From: Nostoc sp. C052
GTDB lineage: Bacteria > Cyanobacteriota > Cyanobacteriia > Cyanobacteriales > Nostocaceae
Length of the DNA: 64,000 nt
Assembly: GCF_013393905.1 (NCBI RefSeq)
Contig: NZ_CP040272.1
Coordinates: 4,522,001 to 4,586,000 of the forward strand
Reading direction: 5' to 3'
Below, piece after piece: positions 40,914 through 50,898 of the stretch. Both the position numbers and the translations under genes were made by a program. The number at the start of each line of letters is the position of its first letter. Position 1 is the stretch's first letter. The notes beneath the pieces were generated by a model, which saw nothing but the letters and a program-made list of their open reading frames with translations, did no database searches and was not told where the DNA came from.

Positions 40914-41213
40914 ATGGCTAAAAGTATTGACGAACTCAGACTGGAATATCACGCACTGGCTCACGCCATGCAATCTGGCGTAGCTATGAAAATGAACTAC
41001 GAGCCAGGCGAAACTACCCCTAAGCATTTAAGGGTAGGTGTGAATAGCACGATGGTTGAGACAGGGGCACTCGCAGCACTGCTAATAGCCAAAGGCGTTT
41101 TCACAGAAGAAGAATATTATCAGGCCTTAGTTCAATCAATGCAAAATGAGGTTAACCTCTATAAAGAATGGCTTCGGGAAAGGTTAGGCAATGCCAATAT
41201 TGAGCTAGGGTGA
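40914..41213 (+). CDS. Small tail-operon protein (99 aa)
   Basis: It follows the chaperone gene by 32 bases, in the same direction. LRLEYHALAHAMQSGVAMKM and TMVETGALAALLIAKGVFTE show a helical protein, similar in layout to small phage proteins found just before tape measure genes. No catalytic motif. Confidence 0.55.
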   Translation: MAKSIDELRLEYHALAHAMQSGVAMKMNYEPGETTPKHLRVGVNSTMVETGALAALLIAKGVFTEEEYYQALVQSMQNEVNLYKEWLRERLGNANIELG

Positions 41214-41241
41214 TTCTTACGACTGCCTCATGAAAAATTTT

Positions 41242-41664
41242 TCATGAGGTATGGGAGTTGATTTGCCGTCCAAACTCCTCTATTAATTCATCAATACCTA
41301 TACCTCGATTTCGTGCTTCATTTTCAATATTTTCCCAAGCTTTAGGTGTCAAAAACAAAGTTATCTTTTTCTTCGCTCCTTTCCGTTCCATTATCTGTCC
41401 ATTTTGAATGCGCGACTGCTTACCACAGTCATTGCATTTAAAGCGAATAGATTGAGTAGTGCTGCCTCTCCATATTGTTTTGACCGAATCACACACAGGA
41501 CAGTGTGGTGGACGTGTCCTTTTTCCTTTAAGAATTGCTTGCTCTGGGGTGCATCCTTCACCAATTCTTTGATGAACTGTTATGGGGGAGACTCCTTTTT
41601 CTTTTGCCCAGTCAGATACGCATTGAGTCCGTCCTTCAATTGTGACTAGTATTTTTTTTGGCAT
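41242..41664 (-). CDS. Zinc-ribbon plus HTH protein, cargo in the tail operon (140 aa)
   Basis: From ATG 41,664. VSDWAKEKGVSPITVHQRIG is a helix-turn-helix-type module. CPVCDSVKTIWRGSTTQSIR followed by FKCNDCGKQSRI is a classic C-x2-C ... C-x2-C zinc ribbon, as in transposase IS1-like N-terminal parts. It is on the opposite strand between the chaperone and tape measure genes. Its stop codon lies inside the 24-bp palindrome at 41,226-41,249. Confidence 0.65.
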   Translation of the reverse strand: MPKKILVTIEGRTQCVSDWAKEKGVSPITVHQRIGEGCTPEQAILKGKRTRPPHCPVCDSVKTIWRGSTTQSIRFKCNDCGKQSRIQNGQIMERKGAKKKITLFLTPKAWENIENEARNRGIGIDELIEEFGRQINSHTS

Positions 41665-41764
41665 TTCACTTGCACCCATTGAGAAACTTAGCAATGGTAG
41701 GTTTTACCACTTTCATTATCTCAAACAGGGAACCCAAACCATGACGTAATGCGATCGCCTTAAT

Positions 41765-44700
41765 ATGGGAAGCCTTGGTTCCGCCTCAATTAAATTAAAC
41801 CTTGACCGTTCCCAATTTGACAGTGACTTAACAAAGTTACAGCAGCAAGACGCTGGTCAGATCGCATATCGCATCAAGCTAGATACTAAGGATTTCGAGC
41901 GACAAATCAAGGGGTTATCCAAACTCGTTTCACCCGTTTTTATCCCCCTTGAAATAGATACAAAAACTTTTGATCAGCAGATTAAAAAGCTGTCAACTAG
42001 TATTGACCCCATCAAAATTGACTTAGCACCCAACGTTAAAGATTTCCAAGAAAAGCTGCGGCGGTTGTCAAAGATAACGCCTGTCGCAGTTGACATTAAA
42101 GTTGATGAAGCCAAGGTAAAACAGCAGTTTGAGACAATTGGTAAATATGCTGCTGAGGGTTTTACTCAAGGGTTCTCAGGAGTTGAGGGCGCGGGTAAAT
42201 CGGCTATTGAGTCGATGGTTAAGTCGGTCAATAAACAACTGGGTATTCAATCACCGTCGAAGGTTTTCAGAGAAATTGGTAAGTATGCGATCGCGGGTTT
42301 GATGCAGGGCTTGGATTCAGTTGATGAATCTAAATTGAAGGGTGTTGTCAATAAGATTGAGAACTATTTTAAAAAATCTAAAGTCAAGCTTGATTTAAAT
42401 ATTGATGCTAAAAAATCGCCACTGCAACAAAAAACTAAAGTCACCCTAGAAACTGATTCCATTGATGGTGATATTAGCAAAGCCGTCGAGAAAGGTGTTC
42501 GTGGTGCATCCAGCAAGAATATATTTGCTGTACTGACTGGAGGATTACTCAAAGCTGCTGTTGGTGTTGGATCGGGCTTACTGGGAGTACTGCTACTGCC
42601 CTTGAAGGCGGCTTCAGTTGCGCTTGGCACTATTTTTGCGGGTGCTGGCTTAAAACTGGGAGAAGAACTTAGTTCTGGTATTAGTTCTGGCGTAAAAAGC
42701 GCAATTGGAAGTGCTTTATCTGGCAGCATTGGCAGCAGTGCAATTGTCGGAGAAGCAATCGGGGAAGGGATTGTTGAATCCATTGGACTAGCCTTTAAAA
42801 AGCTAATGCCAGGCTTGATGCAGGAAGTAGCTGAACAGACAAGGCAGGTATTAGGAGAAGAAAAGGTATTTACTGCTGATGCAGTTCGGCGATCGCGATC
42901 GTCTGCATCTGCAAACAAAGATAAGCAAACCGCAACAGAGCAAATACAATCCGATTACCAAAGAGTAACAAGCCAGGGCAAACCCGCACGATTAAAGCAA
43001 CTAGGAGCCGAAATAGGTGCAGTTCTGCCAAGTATTCAGCAGGATTCTCAGACATTTGCCGCAGATTACGCAGCCGAACAACAACGACTGCAAAAAATAG
43101 CTGAGAGATTCAAAGTCAATCTGACTCCTGAGCGATTGATCAAGAGAAGAATTAAAGAATACGAGGAACAGGTCAAAACTTTTGAAAAACTCGCCGCTCA
43201 ACTTGAGGCTAAAGGGGAAATAGGTAAAGCTGACAAAATTAGAACTGCGCTTGCTGCAATTCCTCGTCCCGACACAGACTCTTCAAAAATATCCAAAGGA
43301 GAGTTGCAGTTCCAGGAAGCTAGATATCTTGGGGAAGTCCAAGCCAAATTTGTTAGCAGAGAGCTTAACAAGCAATTTAGCGGCAGACGTGCAGAGTTAT
43401 CGCAAAGAAAAAAAGCGATCGCTCCTCAGATGCAAGAGTATGAGCAGTTATCTCAAGAATTGGGAGGGATAGGTAGAGCGTCTGAAGTTTTAGGTGTTTC
43501 AGCACCAGTAAACAAAACACAAAAAGATAACTTACCTGTTGCTTATCAGAAAATTTTTCAGCAAGTTGCGGCATTATCTGGCGTGGGTGAAATCCCTGCG
43601 GGGATGATTCCACAATTAGCTGTTTCTAATAAATTACGCCCTGGTGTATATGGCTCTTACACGCCAGAAAATAATCGAGTCAATGTACCTCCAGAGGTGC
43701 ATGAACTCATTCAAAAAGGGCAATTAAATCAGCAAATCATTGATACACTTGTTCATGAGTTACGCCATGCTTTGCAATTTGGACTTGGAAAAGTAAACCC
43801 GTTGGCAGGCGAAACTTCTGCTGTCCCCTTAGCTACTCCAACTCCACAAGAGGCACGGCAGTTTGGTAAATATATAGAAGGCTCTACTAGTGCCCAGCCG
43901 GAGCTTGCAAAGCCTGCTGCTAGAAAATTAGAATCAGATGCCTATGTATTTGCTGCTAGGAACACGCCTCAAATTGCAGCAAAAATTCAGAAAGAAAGTG
44001 CTGTTGAACAATTTCAAAAAACCTTTGGTGTGGCTGGAGCTAATGCAGAAAAAATAGTTAAAAATCTGCAAATAGAGTCAATCAAAAAAATCCAGCCAAT
44101 GCAGGGACTAGTAGAGCAATACGGAGCTACCTTAAAAAATGAAATTGCTCAAGTTTTTGCTCAATTTGAGGATCTGTCAAAATCTTTAGAACCCCTGCTA
44201 AACAAAGCTGCCAACATTGAGTCTTTGACTACCGTTGAAGTCGGACAGCTTCAAGCTGAACTTGGTTCTGCTCTTAGTGGCATAGTTTCTCAAATTGAAT
44301 CAACACCAGAGCAATTAAAGAAACTGGCGATCGCTAAAGTTCGGCAGCAGAGTGCGAAAAACGCAGACTCTACTCAATTGCCATCCGAATCTGAACTGAT
44401 TTCAAGAGCTACCCAAGCCCAGAAGACAATCACCGCCAACCTCAAGCAATCATTCAAGGGCAAGCCAAGCGATCGCAAAGTCACGAATCAAGAACTAGCT
44501 GGCAGTACTCTCACAGATATTGACCAGCAAATACAATTTGTTTCTGAACAGCTAAAACGCACTGATTTATCAGCACAAGTCAGGAAAAAACTTGGGCAAT
44601 TCAAAGGGACGATTGAGCGCCAATATAGATCCTACTCTCCCGCTTTACGACAAGCGCAAAAGTCCCAGCTTCCAACTACAGTCAAAAACACTGAGTCTGT

Positions 44701-47700
44701 TAAACAAAGGTCATCTGAATTATTCGCTATTAATGATGTGGCAGATTCAGGCACAGAACTGTTTGCTATGTCTGACAATACCGATAAAGTTTTAGCTGCT
44801 CTTAAATCAGCACTTTTATCTGTATCGCCACGTATTGGCAAGCCTAGAGGCAAAAAAGTTCAGACTAAATTAAAAAGTCTTAAAGAGGCAAGAAAAGAAT
44901 TAGCACTTTTGGAAGCCAAAATTGATGAGGAAGTTCGCAAGGAATTAGAGCAACTTGCAGGGATTGAAAAATCTATTACAGAACCAAGCTTGCCAAGTAA
45001 TGCAGAGGTAGAAGCGAAAGTAAAGGCAAGAGAACAAGTCGTTAACAGCATACGCAACAATCCCAAACAGTTTTTCAAGCAAAGATCGAAAAGTGCCGTT
45101 GTTCAGAAGGCGCGGTATATTACGGAGAATGCTGAAGGTATTGCTAATTTAGTTGGCACTAAGGTAGGGGAATCCCCCAACGTTCAGCAAGCGAAAGCGC
45201 TTTTGAACTTGCAAGATGCCTTTGGCAAGGTAGGCAATGCTTCTGCCAAGTTTGGGCAAAATCAATCAGATAAAAACTTCAAGCTTTTAAGTGGGGCAGT
45301 CCGCGAATTAGAAGGTAGCCTGCGAAAGCTTGGGTTGCCATTTGAACTCATCAACCATGAAATCGATGTCTACACAAATCATCTCAAAAAGATGCAGTCT
45401 GAAGGCAAGATTGATATTGGCGTTGATGTTGCGTCTTTAGCCCCAGAAAAATTTAGTTTTATTGATAACATACTGGCTAAATTTTCCACATTAGAGGTCA
45501 AAGGGATCAAGGCGATCGCGGGGCTTGTAAAAGGATTTTTGGCCTTTGGCGCGATCGCTTACGTCCAAAATCTATTTACCGATATCTCAGTTAATGCCTT
45601 CAAAGCATTTGTCGAACTTGATCGCCTCAAAACCGCTCTTGATTTTGCATCAGGAGGTAGTGCGGGTGGCGCTCAAAATCTGGCGTTTGTTCGCAAGACT
45701 GTTGAGGATTTAAGAGTTCCGCTCAAAGCCTCGGCCGAGGGTTTCACACAGTTAGCCGCAGCATCAAGAAATTCGGCATTGGAAGGGAAAGGGACTCGTG
45801 AAATATTCTTGGGAATTTCGCAAGCTAGCACCGTGCTTAGTTTGTCGGCAGAAGATACCCAAGGCACTATCTTGGCTTTAAGCCAGATGATTTCTAAAGG
45901 CAAGGTATCATCCGAAGAATTGCGGCAGCAATTAGGAGAAAGATTGCCGGGGGCGATGGGGATTGCCGCTAGGGCGATGGGATTGACAGAGACGGAATTT
46001 ACCCGCCTTCTGGATACTGGGCAAATCCTCTCTCAAGACTTCCTACCTAAGTTTGCCAAGCAATTGCAAGCAGAATTCGGGGATGCGGCTAAAGACGCTT
46101 CGGGTAATGCCCAAAGTGCGATATTTGGGGTACAGAATGCTTTTCTTAGCTTGCAACAGGGCATTGGTGAGGGAGTTTCACCAGCTGCTACAGCAGGGTT
46201 AAATGTTTTTGCTGTCATCCTCAAGGGATTGTCGTCTGTCGCTAAAGAACTTGGATTTATTTTGCTTGGGGTGACGGTGACTCTAGGTGTGAAGATGGTT
46301 GGTGCATTGCAAGCCGTGATTGCCCAGTTGATTGCTACCAAGTTCGCCACTGGCACATTGGGCGGTGGGATGCAGGCTTTGGGACAGACTATCAATAATT
46401 CTTTTTCAGTCAAGTTAACGGCTGGTATATTTGCAGTTCTGGAAGTGATTAACTTGCTCAACCAAGCAGTTAATACTGAATTAGTGCAATCTTTTCAAAA
46501 GGCGGCTGATGCGGCTAAACGAGCGGCAGAGGAGTCTAAAAAAGCATTTGAAAAACCCAATCCCGGACAGGATAACCAAGGTACAGAACCCGTAGCGACT
46601 AGCGGCGTTGGTAGGGCTATGGACTCAGTGATTGGTTTTCTAAATACGGATTTAGGCCCAATTCCAGGCGGTATCTTGGGCAAGAAAATTAAAACATACG
46701 GGCAATACGAAAGAGATAGCACGGTCAATAGCATTGAACAGCAAGGACTTTCTAACAGTGAGTCCTTGGGTGAGGCACGATATCGATTAGCCCAATTCAA
46801 AACTGGTACTGGGGATGGTGGAAAATTGCGCGGCATTGATGCCGAACTCAAAGCCGCAGAGGAACAAAGGGCAATTTTACAATCCCAAATTAAACGGGAC
46901 TTTGTAGATAAAGGTCAAGCTGTCCCTGCTGACTCTAAACGGCAACTTGACTCTCAGAATCTAAAAATAACCGCACTCAATGACCAGCGTAGCGATGCGG
47001 CTAAACCCTTAACCCTGGAACTCAACCGCACAACTCAGAAGATTAATTCAATTAAATCGCAGTTAGAGCAACTCGATAATCCTGATAATATTGCGGCTTT
47101 GGGTGGGGAAGCAGCAGCTGACAAACAGCGCCAAAACCTCAAAATACAACTTGAACCGCTCAAGCAATTCAAGGCTGAGATGGAGACAGCGCTAGGGTCA
47201 TTGCGGATTGATCCAGTACTGGCATTTACTCAATCATTGCGGAAACTCAACTTGGCATTAGCTGAGGGGCAAGAAAAGAGCGAACTACGCTTCAACAATG
47301 AACGAGTTGCGATCGCCTCCACTCAACTCAAAGGCTTCTCCACCAATAAACTTGCCACTCGCAATGCTGCTTTACAAAATGCTGTCGCCGAACGGGACAA
47401 GAATCAAACCAATGTCGGCGACCTAGAAAAAGCTGTACAGGCAACTGATGCGACAGTTAACGCTAGTGGGTTCCAGACTACGTTGCAGCGCTTGGGAGTT
47501 GCCCCAGATGCCTCAGTCGCCAAAATTGATGATGTGCTAAAAAACACAACAGATGAAGCTGATAAGGGGATATTAGAAAAGCTCAAGTCTGCCAGAGAGC
47601 AGAAAAACAAGCTTTCTGAAGCGCGGGTGGGACTGAGTGAATCACAATTGAAGGTCAAACAAACCACTCAGGATAACTCCCTATTCAGTATTGATGAGTC

Positions 47701-49681
47701 GGCGGCTAATTCTCGTGCTGCTACTACCAAGACTGAGAATCAAAATATTACTGGCATCAAACGAGCGCTCGAAGCCAAGGTTTTAACTGAAGAAGTCGCT
47801 AATGAAAAGATTTCCAGGATTCAATTAGCCAGTACGCGAAGTCAACAAAAAAGCTTAGATGGGCAACTATCCGCACTCCGCACCTATTACGACCAAGGCG
47901 CGATATCTGCCGAGGAATTCGCCAAGCGTGAGCGGGACTTGACCACCGAGCAAACCAATCTGGAGAAACAGGAGTCTGAGAATAGACTGGCTGTTCAGTC
48001 AGCAGTCTTGGCGCGGCGACTCAAGGAAATTGAATTTTTTAATAAAAAAGCTGAGGCGCTAACAGCTACCCGTGCCACTGATAGCACTCGTAAAGCTAAA
48101 GAGAAATTGCTCTCATCTGGTTTAACTGGTCAGGCTCAAGATCAGTTCGCACTTGCTCAAACCAAGATTGACGCTACTACGGCAAGCGATCGCGTCAAGT
48201 CAATTCAAGTCCGTATCGCCCAAAATAAACAGCTATACAAGGAAGGGTCTAAGGATGCCAGAGATTTTGTGCTGGAGCAATATGCCCTGAATCAGGAACT
48301 TGCCTCGGCTAATTTGGCGGTAGTTGATCAGAAAATTACAGCTGAAGAAAAATACCGCGAGACCGTAGAGCATAACATTCAGCGCATTATGGCGCTTGAG
48401 GAAAACCGCTTTAAAAAGCAGACTTCCGAGCTTGATGAATCAAAATCAAAGCTTGACCTTTATAACCAGAGTCTTGAACGAACCAACAGATTAGAGCAAT
48501 CTCGCCGTAATTTATCTAAAGCTTTGTCTGACGCGGCGATCGCACCTCTGGAGAATAAAAAAGCTGATGGCGATGATGCCCTAGCATTGGTAGAAAAGCT
48601 TAAAGATCCTAAGCTCAAACCTCAAGTCAAGGCAGCTATTAAAGCTCAATTGGAACAACTGGGGTTTGCTCCTCGTGGCGGCGTGACTGTCACCCCTGCC
48701 ACAGTCACCAAGTCTAGCAGTGGCGACACTCCAGAAGATTTAGAATTGCGGATTAAGGAGAAGCAAGCACAGATTGAAAATGAGATTGAGAGTAGAAAAC
48801 AGAAGGCTCTAGAAATGGAGCAAGAATTCCAACGTAAAACTTTAGAGAACGACCTCAAGCGCCAGAAGATTGCTGCTCAAATTGCTCTGTATGAAGCTCA
48901 ATCAGCACAATTGTCAGCCCAAAAAGCCAAAAATGAGGCTGAGGGAGCGTTGAAAATTGCGATCGCCAAAAAAGACCCGATCGCCATTGAAACGGCTAAA
49001 ACCAATCTGGAGATTGCCAATAAACAAATCGGACTCAGCAATGAACGCATCGCCAGCGCACAAGCCAATCTCAACGATCAACCTGAGATTGCTGCCAATG
49101 CGATCCAGGAACAAAAAGCAGTCCAAGGCGCGGAAACTTCAAGCTTGCAAGCCACTATCAATAGAAGCGATCGCACCACTGCACTGAATTTGGTAGAGTC
49201 CAGCGCCCAAGCAGGTAAGCCGATAAATTTGTCAGAAGCAGAGGCAAAAGCGCGAGTTAATCCAGAATTTGCGCTTCCCCAAAGAATTGATATTAACCAG
49301 ATGCCCAAACTTGACCTGAAGCCGGGAGAAAACTTGTTTGATGCTTATCAACGGCAGAGGGATGAGATGAAATTGCCGAGCCAAAAAGCAGTCTTACCCA
49401 AAACAGGCAAAGCTGATATTCCACCACAGGACAAAACAACGCTAGCCATAAATTCATCCAGTATCCAACCGCGTGAGTCCGGTAGTGGTAATCAGTTCGT
49501 AGAGGCACTGAAGATGGCGAACCAGGGAATTGAGCAGCAGCTAGCTACCCTGAACGATCGCATCTTGCAACTCGCCAATACACCAAGAAGCTTGACCGTT
49601 CAATCCCCCAATCCTGTAGATGACGCGGCGAAACTGATGAATAATTTTTCAAGAGGTCAGGTTGTGGGGGCGGGAATGTGA
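41765..49681 (+). CDS. Tape measure protein with embedded HExxH metallopeptidase-like domain (2638 aa)
   Basis: The largest gene of the window. Residues 1-250 are repeated amphipathic helices (FDSDLTKLQQQDAGQIAYRI-type). A hydrophobic block at 255-300 has GLLKAAVGVGSGLLGVLLLP. At about 664-668 lies HELRH in IIDTLVHELRHALQFGLGKV, with a possible third ligand Glu in LESDAYVF near 722, so a gluzincin-type peptidase is plausible. The tape measure domain (TIGR02675-like) is at about 1285-1440 (SSEELRQQLGERLPGAMGIAAR). Then come hydrophobic segments at 1480-1570 and a very long coiled coil to about 2500. The length would predict a long tail, roughly 0.4 micrometre by the usual 1.5 Å per residue rule. 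Confidence 0.9.
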   Translation: MGSLGSASIKLNLDRSQFDSDLTKLQQQDAGQIAYRIKLDTKDFERQIKGLSKLVSPVFIPLEIDTKTFDQQIKKLSTSIDPIKIDLAPNVKDFQEKLRRLSKITPVAVDIKVDEAKVKQQFETIGKYAAEGFTQGFSGVEGAGKSAIESMVKSVNKQLGIQSPSKVFREIGKYAIAGLMQGLDSVDESKLKGVVNKIENYFKKSKVKLDLNIDAKKSPLQQKTKVTLETDSIDGDISKAVEKGVRGASSKNIFAVLTGGLLKAAVGVGSGLLGVLLLPLKAASVALGTIFAGAGLKLGEELSSGISSGVKSAIGSALSGSIGSSAIVGEAIGEGIVESIGLAFKKLMPGLMQEVAEQTRQVLGEEKVFTADAVRRSRSSASANKDKQTATEQIQSDYQRVTSQGKPARLKQLGAEIGAVLPSIQQDSQTFAADYAAEQQRLQKIAERFKVNLTPERLIKRRIKEYEEQVKTFEKLAAQLEAKGEIGKADKIRTALAAIPRPDTDSSKISKGELQFQEARYLGEVQAKFVSRELNKQFSGRRAELSQRKKAIAPQMQEYEQLSQELGGIGRASEVLGVSAPVNKTQKDNLPVAYQKIFQQVAALSGVGEIPAGMIPQLAVSNKLRPGVYGSYTPENNRVNVPPEVHELIQKGQLNQQIIDTLVHELRHALQFGLGKVNPLAGETSAVPLATPTPQEARQFGKYIEGSTSAQPELAKPAARKLESDAYVFAARNTPQIAAKIQKESAVEQFQKTFGVAGANAEKIVKNLQIESIKKIQPMQGLVEQYGATLKNEIAQVFAQFEDLSKSLEPLLNKAANIESLTTVEVGQLQAELGSALSGIVSQIESTPEQLKKLAIAKVRQQSAKNADSTQLPSESELISRATQAQKTITANLKQSFKGKPSDRKVTNQELAGSTLTDIDQQIQFVSEQLKRTDLSAQVRKKLGQFKGTIERQYRSYSPALRQAQKSQLPTTVKNTESVKQRSSELFAINDVADSGTELFAMSDNTDKVLAALKSALLSVSPRIGKPRGKKVQTKLKSLKEARKELALLEAKIDEEVRKELEQLAGIEKSITEPSLPSNAEVEAKVKAREQVVNSIRNNPKQFFKQRSKSAVVQKARYITENAEGIANLVGTKVGESPNVQQAKALLNLQDAFGKVGNASAKFGQNQSDKNFKLLSGAVRELEGSLRKLGLPFELINHEIDVYTNHLKKMQSEGKIDIGVDVASLAPEKFSFIDNILAKFSTLEVKGIKAIAGLVKGFLAFGAIAYVQNLFTDISVNAFKAFVELDRLKTALDFASGGSAGGAQNLAFVRKTVEDLRVPLKASAEGFTQLAAASRNSALEGKGTREIFLGISQASTVLSLSAEDTQGTILALSQMISKGKVSSEELRQQLGERLPGAMGIAARAMGLTETEFTRLLDTGQILSQDFLPKFAKQLQAEFGDAAKDASGNAQSAIFGVQNAFLSLQQGIGEGVSPAATAGLNVFAVILKGLSSVAKELGFILLGVTVTLGVKMVGALQAVIAQLIATKFATGTLGGGMQALGQTINNSFSVKLTAGIFAVLEVINLLNQAVNTELVQSFQKAADAAKRAAEESKKAFEKPNPGQDNQGTEPVATSGVGRAMDSVIGFLNTDLGPIPGGILGKKIKTYGQYERDSTVNSIEQQGLSNSESLGEARYRLAQFKTGTGDGGKLRGIDAELKAAEEQRAILQSQIKRDFVDKGQAVPADSKRQLDSQNLKITALNDQRSDAAKPLTLELNRTTQKINSIKSQLEQLDNPDNIAALGGEAAADKQRQNLKIQLEPLKQFKAEMETALGSLRIDPVLAFTQSLRKLNLALAEGQEKSELRFNNERVAIASTQLKGFSTNKLATRNAALQNAVAERDKNQTNVGDLEKAVQATDATVNASGFQTTLQRLGVAPDASVAKIDDVLKNTTDEADKGILEKLKSAREQKNKLSEARVGLSESQLKVKQTTQDNSLFSIDESAANSRAATTKTENQNITGIKRALEAKVLTEEVANEKISRIQLASTRSQQKSLDGQLSALRTYYDQGAISAEEFAKRERDLTTEQTNLEKQESENRLAVQSAVLARRLKEIEFFNKKAEALTATRATDSTRKAKEKLLSSGLTGQAQDQFALAQTKIDATTASDRVKSIQVRIAQNKQLYKEGSKDARDFVLEQYALNQELASANLAVVDQKITAEEKYRETVEHNIQRIMALEENRFKKQTSELDESKSKLDLYNQSLERTNRLEQSRRNLSKALSDAAIAPLENKKADGDDALALVEKLKDPKLKPQVKAAIKAQLEQLGFAPRGGVTVTPATVTKSSSGDTPEDLELRIKEKQAQIENEIESRKQKALEMEQEFQRKTLENDLKRQKIAAQIALYEAQSAQLSAQKAKNEAEGALKIAIAKKDPIAIETAKTNLEIANKQIGLSNERIASAQANLNDQPEIAANAIQEQKAVQGAETSSLQATINRSDRTTALNLVESSAQAGKPINLSEAEAKARVNPEFALPQRIDINQMPKLDLKPGENLFDAYQRQRDEMKLPSQKAVLPKTGKADIPPQDKTTLAINSSSIQPRESGSGNQFVEALKMANQGIEQQLATLNDRILQLANTPRSLTVQSPNPVDDAAKLMNNFSRGQVVGAGM

Positions 49682-49908
49682 AGATTGTAAAATTTTCCAG
49701 GGATAAAAAGTCACTCTTTGGTTGCCACAATATACATCTAAGTCCCTGCACGAGCATTACACGCTGTTGTGTTTGCTTTGATTGGTAGCACCAAGTTTAA
49801 CAATTTTTCTTAAATTCTTTCACAAGATAGCTGAAGTTGTCCCCAAATTTGGGTATCTTGGAATTAAGAAGTGCAATGGGTTTAGCTTCTTAAGGATGGG
49901 TTGGCAGC

Positions 49909-50220
49909 ATGGCAGTAATCGACACTTCAATTAGGTTAACTGAATTCTCCTCTATGTCTAAGCAGGAGAAGGGTGAGCGCGTAGATGCCTTGCTTCAAGC
50001 TGCGGTTAGCCCAACGTCAGAACAAATAGAAGCTTGGATTAAGCAAGTTAATGATGAGATCCGTTCGTATGAATCTCGGTATAAAATGTCTTCAGATGAT
50101 ATGCGTCAAGCTTTACAAACAGGCGAAGCATCTAATTTTCCTGACATTTGTAGCTGGCTAGCGCTTTTGAAGACTAGAGGTCAAATTGAAAACAAATATA
50201 GGTGTTCACGCCCCCAATAA
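49909..50220 (+). CDS. Possible antitoxin/partner of the TumE-like protein (103 aa)
   Basis: A helical, charged protein: FSSMSKQEKGERVDALLQAA, EQIEAWIKQVNDEIRSYESR. No HTH is obvious, unlike the HTH antitoxin TumA. It overlaps the next gene start by 35 bases. The pairing with a TumE-like protein suggests a toxin-antitoxin unit, but the partner itself is unrecognised. Confidence 0.45.
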   Translation: MAVIDTSIRLTEFSSMSKQEKGERVDALLQAAVSPTSEQIEAWIKQVNDEIRSYESRYKMSSDDMRQALQTGEASNFPDICSWLALLKTRGQIENKYRCSRPQ

Positions 50221-50758
50221 TTTTTCTGCTTATGAACAAATTCACGAAACTGTGATCAACCAGTTTCGTGATTCTCATTTTATTAATGACCACACTCTAA
50301 AATTTTCTCCTTGGCGACGCTTTGATGATGTTTCGGGTAAAAATGTCCCTCAGATTCGCTTGAATGGTGAAATAGGTTGTCGAGGCAAAACATTAATAAG
50401 AGTAGACAAGTTTTTAGATGTTTTAAGCAATTCTGACGACAGCCCTGTGATTCAAACTGTTTCTTACGCTTATAATGCGTCAGTGCAGGGGGTAGGCAAT
50501 ATTTTTCGATATGACAACCTGGATGACTACTTTGTTGTTAACTCTGGACATCCAGACAGCCATCACAAACACAACTTTAACTGGCGTGCTAATCAGCAAA
50601 AATGGGATAAACTCACTTGGGTAGGCTATGCAAATTGGCCAACGTTAGGCCAGTTTATAACTGAACTAGAAGAATGGTACTGGGATAACAGAGATGAATT
50701 AGCCAATTACGTGGATGACGCAGATGGCTATCCTATACTAGGGCTTGGGTGGGACTAG
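50186..50758 (+). CDS. TumE/DUF6516-like protein (190 aa)
   Basis: From TTG 50,186. The segment IFRYDNLDDYFVVNSGHPDS, then HHKHNFNW resembles the TumE (DUF6516) signature Y-R-x-D-N ... HHKH, a family proposed to be toxins of TA pairs. It is longer than usual (about 110 residues), with an N-terminal extension (HINDHTLKFSPWRRFDD-type). The C-terminus is acidic and Trp-rich. It is cargo between tape measure and tail genes, with a palindrome 38 bases after its stop. Confidence 0.5.
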   Translation: MKTNIGVHAPNNFSAYEQIHETVINQFRDSHFINDHTLKFSPWRRFDDVSGKNVPQIRLNGEIGCRGKTLIRVDKFLDVLSNSDDSPVIQTVSYAYNASVQGVGNIFRYDNLDDYFVVNSGHPDSHHKHNFNWRANQQKWDKLTWVGYANWPTLGQFITELEEWYWDNRDELANYVDDADGYPILGLGWD

Positions 50759-50898
50759 ATCAATGAAAACAACCTGACCATGACGCGATAACTGTTGAAA
50801 AATTTTTCAGGTATGGTTATTTTGGTGCTGATCCTGGGAGCTATAAGCAGAGAGCCAAAATTCCTATATCCAATGACTTGCGAGCGCCCGAAAGCTTA

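Noticed and set aside
43547..43560. Further palindrome copy inside the tape measure gene
   Set aside because: Three mismatches; kept out of the family count.
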